Shown: positions 24,801-36,800 of the stretch, in pieces
Position numbering within the stretch: position 1 is the first letter of the stretch
Layout of the letters: every line of letters starts with the position of its first letter
NCBI GenBank assembly: GCA_903813345.2
Contig: CAIIXF020000004.1
Span: 16,911,513 to 16,975,512 of the forward strand
Direction of reading: 5' to 3'
From: Owenia fusiformis
Taxonomy: Eukaryota > Annelida > Polychaeta > Sabellida > Oweniidae
DNA length: 64,000 nucleotides
Position numbers and translations under genes: made by a program
Notes under the pieces: model-generated
Database searches by the model: none
What the model was told of the DNA's origin: nothing
The model's input: the letters and a program-made list of their open reading frames with translations, nothing else

Positions 24801-27800
24801 AAATTTGAAATTGATCCACCAAACGGTTCACCTGAAAACACGTAGACAAGACTTCACAGACAAGATTTTAGGACGGAAAAATCCAAAATGGCCGACAATA
24901 AAAAAGTGATTATGTGTTTTTGCTGATTTCTTCTTACAAAATTATCACATATAACTACTGTTAACAACAAAGTACATCTGAAATTATTTATAAAGCTACT
25001 AAATAGTTAAAGTATGAAAACTCAAAAACACCATTCAATATGATACAAAGTATTATCGTGCGCTAACTTTTCTTAAGACATTCAAAATGGCTGACATGAC
25101 TGAGCTAACAGGTCCAAAACCTAATCAGATCTAGAATGAAGTGAGCTGAACAAGATGTTAAAGTTTTAAAAGCAACTGTGAAGCCGTTTTTCTTAAAGTT
25201 TGCAGACAAGGATTTTAGCATTTGACTTCAAAATGGCCGACAGGAAGTAGGTATCGAATTAAAAAAATTTCATCCACATCTGTATGCACTCATAAGTTAT
25301 CCCTGAAAATTTGAAGGTGATATCTGTAGCGGTTTTGGAGAAAACTCCCGGACGTACGGACAGACGGACGGACAGACGGACGGACGGACAGACAGACGGA
25401 CGCGCCTAGGCCGACAATATGGCCCCACACTATGTGGTGGGGACATAAAAACACACCTGTTCTTGCAGGGACTGCCCTATATGATGCATGGAAACCCCTC
25501 ATCGGTACGTCAGAATCACTCAAGAAGTTAACACGCAGCCACGATCCAGTTGATCTATACATGTAGGATTCCTTGTCTCCACACAGCTTAATACTACGAT
25601 GGCCATCATTTAGCTTCACAAAGTCATTCTCACATCCATCGCTAGGTTCTAATCTAAATTCATTGAACAGCAGTTCAATTTCCTGTAAAATGTATTTGAC
25701 AGATATACAATAAAGCAATTTGAGACTCTTTTTTACCGTTATTCCGATGCACGACAATACAGTTGCTTTTCCAAATTAAATGGCATGTTATATTTTAATA
25801 TAAGATTTACCACAGTGTAGGTTACTTGTTTGCAGTTAATTTGTAGTGATTTTAGACGGTAAGTCGTATGGTGTTAAAAAGCATAACGTTGAGTTTGTTA
25901 CAAAAACCTACAACGAAATATCATTGAATACTTACCATACCGTCCCCAACATCAATCTCCCAGGTACAATTTTCTGAATTGGGGTACACATTATTGCAAG
26001 ACTCTTCCAAATATCTAGGTGAGGTGAAATTACCATGACTACTATTTAGATAAAATGGGTGGCGGCATTCTACAACCAAAAAGAAGATTACTTCAATACT
26101 ATGTTTATTTTATATTTTTTATAAACGGGGTAATACATGATTGTGCTATCAATGACCCCTGTTACACAGGCCAGTTGAAATGCTTCGTTACGAAGCAATT
26201 TGACAAAAAGCTTCGTAACGAAGCAATTTTGGGCCAGTGTAACACCTCCGCCTTCGTTGGAAAAGCTTAGTTGATAACGAAGCAATTGAGTAGAAAATTC
26301 AACGAAGGTTAGCTCCCAACGAAGCTTTTTTGGCCTGTGTAACAGGTAGCTTCGTTAGAAAATGCTTAGTTGGCGGTTTGCGCATGCGCGTAATAAAGAA
26401 CACATTCATAATTTTGTATTAAATGAGAGGAATCGCGAGGAAAGAACATGTTTACCGTCTTTCGTAGCATTTCATTCGATTCCCTGCCTTTCCTCGCATT
26501 GATATGACAAAAAGTATTAAACTAAAAACGCAGGTTTTACCGTATATAGTTTTGAATCGTTTATCTGATCTATAGAGAATAAACCTAGAATATTTAAATG
26601 TCCCTCTTTGGAAAGCTCCGTCTCAAGTGTGGAAGGGTAAACTTTTGAAATTACATAAGATATGCTTAAACTAAATAGAAAGTTGTGGCATACATGTTTA
26701 ATATAATTTTTTCTTGCGCCTCGAATAATTATACCTTGAATGTAATCCTAAAGGTGTTAATACCATGATACTGATACAATTGCTTCCCGGTGAACCCGGC
26801 CGGTGAATCACATCAGGGAATACAGCCGATTTGATTGATTCGAAAATGTCTCTCTTCAGAAATCGTATTCAACTGGCTATCGCCCCATTGCAATACATGT
26901 ACTTGTACTATAGTCGTTCCATTATTTTATTCTTCGACGATTTTAAATTGTTATTGAATTTAAACTTCATGTTGAAATATATTGAATTAATTACGTTTCA
27001 AAACTTCCGTATACAAATACGGTAAAACCTGCGGACAAGGAACGGTGGCCAAAATTGTTTCTTGTCGACAGATATTTGCCACAGAGAGGCTGCATGTTTT
27101 AGGCCAGCCCCAAACACTATTGATGTGTCGTAAGACGATGCTTACAACTGATATTCAAGTTTCTTCCTATTTGCGCCATTTTCGAATTCAACGGACGGCT
27201 GATGGATTAACATACTAATTTATGTCAAACTCACTCAAATATGCATGGAGTATTGGCGAGACGAGTAATATTCATATTAAAATGAATTGGTCATGAAATA
27301 GTAGTTACACGCGGTCCTAACTTCGACCGATAATTTGAATTTTTGACCTACCGGATGTTTGAAAATCAAGGATTAAGAGTCTCATACTACACCGTTTTTC
27401 TTCAAACTTGTTCCATTCAAAGCATAACAAAAATCCCTTTATGATGGTACATTATTCTCTGAAACAGAGTCCCTACTTCCAGCGGCATTTTGGTCCCCAG
27501 CTGTAAGAAGGCCTTCTAACAGCTGGGGACCAAAACGCTGCTAGAACGAGGGACTCTTTACAATAAAGTAATGCACCAACAGAAAGGCAATTTTGTTTTG
27601 CTTTTAATGGTATAGGTTTGAAGAAAAACGGTGCAGTATGAGACTCGCAATCCTTGATTTTCAAGCATCTGGTAGGTCGAAAATTCAAATTAACGATCGA
27701 AGTTAGGACCGCGTGAGTTAAACCACCAGCCGATCACCGAGATATTTTAGTAATGGCTACACTATTTGAAATATAACCCAAATCCAATTCCTCCTAGTAA

Positions 27801-30800
27801 TTAACATAGGCCTATTTTTATTCCATATGTTTTCCAAAGGAAATGATAGAAAATGAAAACAATACTTGTAATCGTATTGACAGCTGAAATATATAAAAAT
27901 CGAAATGATAGGAAAAATGTATGGACATGTGTACGGAATGATCACATTCATCTTGTTTTATTTTCCCGAGAATTTTGAAGTAGTCTTTTTCTGTGCTGAC
28001 TTGTTAAAATAAAGATTATAAAAATTAGATTTTTGAGTTTGATCAATGGTTTATATCAAAAGAATAGAAATATTAATCATTGTAATATAAATAAGAAAAG
28101 AAATTTGCTACAAGGGCTAAATTGCCTAAATATCAAGTTGTTTTAAAGTTTACTTGAGTTTTGAAAGGGCTAATTATGCTATAGAGGCCAAATTGGTCAG
28201 TTGAGCCCAGGTTGTCCACATGTAAAGACATAGGCAGTTGAAGATTAGTTTTAGATAGATAATTTTAGGTGTGCACACTTTAGATAAGTTAGATAATCAA
28301 GATAAGTTACAAATTACAAACGAAAGAAACATCTTACCAACAAGGAGACAAGAACAACACGCTAAGGTAATCTTTCGATCACATGGTGGCAGCGGGTGGG
28401 GCAGATGAGTAATGCGCACGCGCAACGAAGCATTTTAAGTGCAGTGTAACACCAAATAATTGCTTCGTTAGGGTTGGATAAAGCCAGTGTGGACACAATT
28501 TTTTCGCTAACCTTCGTTACAAAAATGCTTCGTTAGACTCAACCCAGCAGTGTAACAGGTACCAATGTCTTAGCAGTCAGATCGCATTATTGCTATACGT
28601 TATTATTTATTAATTGGTTAAAAATACGCCTATTAGAGCCTTGCCCAAGTCGATGTATTTTTTCAAATTCTATTTTCACCATTAGTTGATAATTGAAATA
28701 GATAAAAGGTAATACAGGGTGTTAAAAAAACGCAACCCAAAGAAATCGCTATATCTTGGAAAATACTAATCCAATTATGTTCTTTTTTTCAGGAAAAGAA
28801 AGAAGAGACTGTGTATGTATAGCTCCCGTTGTCAGTAAGTTGTTAAACATGATGCCTTGGACACCTGCTCAAATGACAGTTGAACTAGGAAAATATGAAA
28901 ACGCAGTCAGAGGTGACTGCCACAGCAATAAAACCAAATAACGTTCTAACCATGGTGTTTTGGCACTTCAGATTTGGCAAAAATTATCCTCATTCAATGT
29001 GTGGTGAATTTGTGGAGTTTCATTAAAATCACTCCAGGGACTTTACAGTCATGGTCAAAATGCCTTCTTAAAACTGTAAAGTCCCTGAAGTGATTTTGAT
29101 TTCACTCTACAGATTTATCATACAGTGAATGAAGATGATTTGTGCCAAATTTGAAGATCCAAAACACTATGGTTAGGAAGTTATTTAATTTTTTTGCGGT
29201 TGCAGTCACCCCTGACTGCGTTTTTCGTATTTTCCTAGTACAACTGTCTTTTGAGCAGGTGTCCAAGGCATCATGTTTTACAACTATCCATTTACAGGAG
29301 CTGTTCATACACAGTCTCTTCTTTATTTCCTGAAAATATGAACATAATTGAACTAGTATTTTTCAAGATATAGCGATTTCTTCGGGTTGCGTTTTTTTGA
29401 ACACCCTGTACCAATTTTGGCAAGACTATGAGAAAATACAACACGCTATGTAAATGATAGCTAAATACAAATTTAAGTTGACAATGCACTTGTGTTGATA
29501 GTACTATTTGAAAAAGGCAATTTTGGATTTTCTCACCATTCAATTTTAATATTCGAAAATACAGAACGAGGAGTGATCAAAAATTAAAGGACGATTTATA
29601 CACAGATATTTCGATTGATTTAATGGTGGATTCTTCCACAGGGTCGTGGGTCTCTTATGCGACACTATACACGACGTACTCAATTGCCCCATACCTTTCA
29701 AATAAATTAAGCGTTATCAATATACATATGTATCGCTTATTTTCATCTTCAGGTTTTACGGTTGGTGGGTTTAAAGAAATATCAATCAGAAACACCTATA
29801 TGTAGAATACGCCCATAACTTTTAGATAACTCCTCGCATGGCTCTTTAACCTTTTTTATTAACAGCTTTGTATGTTGCCCAAAACGCTGCCCTCTTAAAC
29901 AAAATTATGTTATATTCGACACGTAGCCAGGGTCCTGCAGATGCAATAGGATTAGGGGAATTCGCACACAAATGTTGTTCATCCATTTCCCCCGTTTCAT
30001 CTATTATTTTGACAAACTCAAAAATACAACTGTCGGAGTAATAGGTTTCGAAGAACAATTCAATTATCTGCAAAAAATGTTGTCTAATCTCTGAAAGTTA
30101 TATAGTACAGTTTAGTGGTTATCACGTTTGTGTTGTTATTAAGGACTCCGTGCATTGTGTGCTGAATCATTCCATGAAGATGTTATTTCCAAGACCGCAT
30201 GACCGCGCAGAAATGTAATGTAACAAAATATGGGGGTATTTCCAAAGTAAAAACATTAAAAAAATACCACAATATTATCATACGTTTTAAAATAGTATTA
30301 TAATAGTATGTTACAATAGTATGAGCAGTATTCATCTTACTTGATGACCACCCTTTATTGTAATGAGACAATAAACACCGAGTAACAGAGCATAAACGGA
30401 AACAGTTTCTACTTGATCAGTCATTTATTGAAACCAGAACGAGACTATGACGTCACATCACATTTAAAGGGATGCTATAAATTTAGTATTACATAATTAT
30501 ATGACATTTATAAGCAATTAATTACGTGAACATGATTCATTACCTTTCCTTCCTGAGCATAAATATCCCAAGAGCATTCCATATCACCCATGAATGGACG
30601 AAAACACTTTTCTCCAGGTGTGAATATTTCCCCTTCACTCTCGTACATATGTCTTCTAGTGCATGATTCTGTAAGGGTGGTTCTATTCTTTTTGGAGACT
30701 AGAAATAAAGATTATTTCAAGTGTCAGCGTATTTAAGCCATGAAAAGGCCGAAAGTATTTATAGGCTTTTACTGGAGTGCCTACCTTGGAAGATTTATGA

Positions 30801-33800
30801 GCTTTGGTGATTTCTCTATCTTGACTAACGAGTCATCCATGGAGTCAAAGACCCAGAAGTTTCCAAGTCTTAGTCCACGAAACATGCGGAATGTCCGCGA
30901 TCAACTTTCATAATATTTAGTTTTGGGGAGGGGGTCAAACTCAAAGCAAGATTTATTTAGTTTCCTATTAGTCATTGAAATGTTGATACCTCCCCTAACA
31001 GCATACATATTAAGACACATACATGTACTGGAATTGACTGCCTTATATGATGCATTGAAACCTCTTCTTGTTCCTCCCAGAGGATCACTGTAAAATGCGA
31101 TACGAAGCCACGATCCAGTTGATCTATACATGTAGGATGTCTTGTCTCCACACAGTTTAATACTACGATGGCCATCATCTAGCATAACGAAGTCTGTTCC
31201 ACATCCACTCCAAAGTTCTAATTCAAATTCATTGAACATCAGTTCAATCTCCTGTAAAATATAAAACACAAATATGACTTGAATGGTGGGATTAAACGTG
31301 TTTAACGACTACGAGTTGTTTGTAGAATGAATTGGGGGGGGGTTATTTCGTACATTTCGCTTATTTTTTTATCTAAAAAACATCAATACACTTTACAACA
31401 TTTTATTGACTATGGGATTGCTCCATATAATTCATGATATATATGAAAGATATTTCTCATTTTCAAGGATTATCTATGGATTAACACCCAGGTATTTCCA
31501 TTTTTCAAACTTCGGAAGGCTGGGAATCATTGATAATCAATATAAATGCTGTTTTAAATCAATTTCATGTCTGCCAATAATTTCTCAAATTGTGTAAACT
31601 GAACACATTCTTTAATCCCAAGAATATTCTCTTGGAGGAATTTCTCATAGAAATCCAATGGTATAGTATTTGGTTTGTTTTGGTTTATATCACAACCAAA
31701 TCTTTTATTATTGTAATAAAGGTATGCTTAACTAAATATATTAAAAAGTACAGCTCTCGTCAGGAATGTTCCCTTTGTTAAAGATTTACTTCTCTGTTAT
31801 CTCAAAATCTGCTTGGATTCGTACATCGCTACACCAGACACCCTATACAAGTGATCTAATCCATGGCACTAAAAACGGTAAAAACGGTGACCCTACTGTA
31901 CGCTACGGAAATGGAGAAAATATTTATCAGCTAGTTCGGTGCGCAACAGCGTCCAGTCGTCTGGGAGATTGTTTTCACTTTGTAGAGAAAACAATTCTAA
32001 ACCTTTGGGACCTTTGGATAGAAGAGTTAAAAGCCTTAGCAAAGTAACCTCCTTTGTTTACATTCGCCAAAACGTAAAAATAGAAAACGTTTCATAATTT
32101 TTTAAAAACCTCAATTATTGGAAGAGATTTCACTTGTTGGTCACGGGTATTTCAGTCAAACACGAAAAAGCAGGCCAGTGCCGTTCGTAACACCTTTTTA
32201 AATCTTCTCTCCACGGGTAAAAAAAAGAAAAAGAAAAGAGGGGTTATCTTTTGGTCACTTAATTTATATTATGTACAAAGTGTTTTCATTTAATTTTCCT
32301 CAATGAGTACCGGATTTTCTCGCATATACGCCCCCCTAAATTTAGGCCCATGGGCCAAAAATCGAATGTAGTACGCCTATACGCCCATGGGCCTATAAAA
32401 AATGACTATTTATTGATTTTTTCAATAAATTCAAGAGTATTTTGTCACTGGCAGATCGTTCTGTCGTTACTTTGTTTCAACATTAAGTTCAACGCTGTGC
32501 CGTAAGTGGCAGTGGTGGATCGTTCTGTTGTTACTTTGTTTCAACATTAAGTCCAAGGTTGTAGGTGACATTTCCTTTATAATTCTTACAAAACCTGCGG
32601 TAGGACTACAACAGTAGGTACAGTAGTCTTTGAGGAGCCATTGTATTCATCAGCTCTTCTCACCTTTACGCCCACTGGGCCAAAAATCGAAAGTAGTACA
32701 CTTATACGCCCATGGGCGAAAAATAAGAGGTAAAATAACAGACGAAATTACCCCTTCTTTCCGTTATACGCCAATGGCTTATATGCGAGAAAATCCGGTA
32801 CGTGTTACTAAGATTAAACCAACTTGCTAATGATATTATTATTTTATATTTAATAAATTAATTTCACCAACACGAATGTATTATGTTCCGTTATAATTAG
32901 CAACTGATCGAGCAGATCAAGGGAAGAGACACAAATGAACAACTGCTGGAAAAAGTATTATAAACTGTCGTTCTTGTTCTCGTTATTTGAGAATTCGAGA
33001 GATAAAGTATAATCTTGAATCCAGACATCAAGATTACTGGCAGACTTGAGGCCCAGCAAGCGTTTTTGATATCTTAAAGATGATGTTTGAAAAATATTTG
33101 TTCTATTTTAAGCAAGAAATAGCATTGGATACTAACCATACCGTCACCAACATCAATCTCCCATGTACAATTTTCTGAAATACGGTACATATTATCGCAA
33201 GAGTCTTTCAAATAGCCAGGCGAGTGGAGAGCACCATGACTAATATTTAAATATATTGGGTGACCACACTCAGGATCTTCTGCAAATATAAGAATAGTTT
33301 TTGCGTATGCAGGGTGGATCAGTATAGGACGTGTAAGACATGCATTTTATTTAAAGTCATGTATATTTTATTTGTAGTTGGCCTTTATTGTGTTGTTTGT
33401 CCGTGGGTTGAATGTAGAACTTCACTGTCCTTTGTGCAGTCAGTTCGCGCATATATCCTAAATCCCACTCCAAGAGTATGAGTATGAACACTTTACTGTC
33501 TATGCCACACCTGTCACGCCTTCTTCCAATAGCCCCTATCCCCCATTGTACTGACTTTTGCAATGTTTAAAAGTTGGGTCCGAGCTGAATTTTGCCCCAC
33601 TTTGTAAAATTAGTGATTATTCGGCCAGCCATGACTCCCTGTGAATGAATGATATTCCATTGCAAAGAGGAGTAATTTGGTTTTTTGGTTTTATGTTTTC
33701 TTCCAATATTGCATTGGGCTCCGTACACTGACTTTTGTGATGTTTATAAATTGGTCTCAAGCTAATTTTGGCCCACTTTGCAAATGGAATGATTACTCGC

Positions 33801-36800
33801 CCAACCGTGACCAAATGTCAATGAATGATATATCATTGTAAAGAGGAGACACGTGGCTTTATGGTGCATTGAAGATCTATCTTAAACGCAATGTACATGA
33901 GTGTGTGAACTCATACACTAGTCACTGCTATGAATAGTAAAATGAGCAATATGTGGTTTATCAGAAACCAAAAACATTTTTATTGAAACAAATTTTTTAA
34001 ATGAAAAAGAACTAAATCTTATCCAAAAACCGGGTTTGAAAGTTTGTATATACTGTATACGATGGTACATACCTTCAGGAACTGCGATGTATGATGCATG
34101 GAACCCTCTTTTAGAAAAAAAGAGATCACTTTCGAAATCAATATATAACCAATTGCTTTTAGATCTTCGAGTATGGAATTGATGTGTATCACAAATTTCA
34201 TACAGATCACCATCATCTCTTATTCTTACATAGTCATACTTGCAAGTACCACTAGGTGAAGGTCGTTCCAATTCAAACACAACAAACTTTAGTTCAATTA
34301 CCTGTAATTGGAAATGGTTTTGGTTATTTGTTGTTTTCACATGTATTTTATTGATGTAAATCTTTACTAGGCTCCTAGATTACATTTTTGTATCCGTTCA
34401 GTTGTTTTTGAATGTTATTTTCCACATTGTTTTTCATTTCTAGTTGAACCTGTGACCAGTTTGATTGCTTCAGGATTTAATTTTGTCCATTGACAATTTG
34501 AGGTTGAATGTGTGCTAAAGTCACACCGGAATAGCCTGACAATGGTAAAGTCAGGTACCGTTGTCACAAATGGCGGACATAACCGTCGCTTCAACTTTTT
34601 AATCACTTGGTCCTCGTTTCATGGGACTTTATCGTCGCTAATTCTGTGCATGTGTTAAGCTCGTGTGATGATGTATTATATGAAATTCAAATTTCTATCA
34701 AATGGGGTCGTGAATTGGCACAATATACATGTATCGTCTTTGATATCGTCAATGACAACTGAATCTGACTTTGAAATTTTGAAATAATTTACAAAGACAA
34801 CGGCATATGGTAAGATATGACATCGAACTATGGTGGATGTATTGAATTGGAACATAGGAAATGACAACGGTAAATAGACACTTTACCGTCATCTTTACAT
34901 ATACCGTTTTCAAATAATACCGTTGTCACCTCAATTTTACATCACAATTGACCCACACCTTCCGATGTCATTTATACAGAATCCGTTGTCCTGTGTCATA
35001 TTATGATCGGTAAAAGCCTTTATTTCGATGGTAGAACATATTTAACTATATGATTTGTAGAAAAACACTTTGAGTGATTGCAATACCAAAGGAATTTAAT
35101 CTAGCCGCTCTATTAGACATACACTACATGAAAATCGAATTGAAGCGACGGTTATGTCCTCCATTTGTGACAACGGTATCTGACTTTACCGTCGCCAGGC
35201 TATTCCGGTGTGAAAGTAGCGAGAACTAAAGTGTTGATAACAGTCTTGTATTTAATGGACTATGATCATAGATGCTGAAAGGTTTAGGTGAGGTTTGATA
35301 AATTGTTTTTTTACGTTAGCTCATAACTAAAGTTAGGGTATTGGGTATTTGGACATTCGCATTGTCATACTATTCGGTATTTTTCTTTTTTGTCCTATTG
35401 AATATAAAGGTGTGATGTAAATAGTTATATAAACGCACGCATGTGGTATCTAAAGTCTCAACGCGAAATTCCTTATGCACTGGTGTAATTGCACCAAATG
35501 CTAGCCATGCTAGGATGTACGTCGTCTGGGGTTGGATTACACCCCTTTTAGTGTATTATCAAGCCATACACAGTGTAGTAATTTGATTTTTCGTGTCGTG
35601 AATTTGTCATTTGAATCGCTCTTCAACCACTATTAAAAACAAGGTTGTACTCACCATTCCTTCACTCACATGTATTACAAACTCACAGCTTGCTGAGTTT
35701 GGATACGTCGCAGTTGGATCATCAGACATGAACCCTGGGGATGAAAAGTCACCAGAACTTCCATTCAAATATATAGAGTCGGAGTCCCCTTTACATTCAG
35801 TAATAAAGGTAGCAGCTGTGTTCGCTTGAGCAACGGTAGTCATCGAAACTATAATAAAACATGCTGAATCTTGTATGGGGTACACGTAGCCTAAAGAGAA
35901 CATTTGAGACTATTTTAATTTGTGTTTGTAATTTCTTGACGTGTGTTTTCTGTGTTTTTGAATTTTCAGGGTGAATCTTTATTAACATATTATCTGTAAA
36001 GTAAAAAGATAAACTTCTTCAGATAGGGATTTCTTTTTAAATGAACAGTAGAAAATCGGATGTAGTATTGTTACCATTAATGAATGAAAATTCCGGTATT
36101 TTAAATCTTCTTACCTATCTCATCTTTGTCAATAGCCTCAAATGTTGCATAAAACCCTTGTCTCGCTATTTCCCCATCAGTATTCAACAGCACGAGCATC
36201 CAATTCCCTCTAGACTTAATGGGATAGGGTGCCTTTGAACCACACAAAAATGATCCAAGGTTTCCATAGAAATCCCAAAGTCTTATGTGGTCAAATTCAC
36301 ATCTTGGGTGATACTCGATGTCAAAATCATGAAATGTTAGATTAACAACCTAAAAATATTACAATATTGTTGAAATATATAAGGCATAGACATGAATTAT
36401 ATACAAACGCGTTTAATAATCTTAACTTTGGTTAGTTAAATATCAGAAAATATCAAATTCAGAAAAAATTGCCAACTGCTGAGCACACCATAGCTACACC
36501 ACCAGCTAAAACAAATGTGGTCATATAACCATAAAATTGCAGCAATCGTAGAGAAAATAATTTGTTGACACATTTCACAAGAGAACTAGTAGGATACATA
36601 TAAAGGTATGTAATTCATTTATGGATCAAGATGGTATATCTATGGGGCCTATCTCTGCAACTCACCATATTGGAATCAACGTTGATCAACCAGGACATGT
36701 GCTGATTATGTTCATAGCCACAGGTATCGTATCCAGGTGATGAGAAGCATCCACTACTTCCATTGAAACAGAATGTATGTCCACAATCTAATAACAGAAA

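Noticed and set aside
29102-29308. Possible mariner transposase piece in the 28715 element
   Set aside because: The frame sits in the palindromic arm and shows no catalytic motif that I could match.
31766-32047. 93-codon frame on the plus strand inside the CUB gene
   Set aside because: No recognisable domain, no splice support, wrong strand for the gene. Left as intron.
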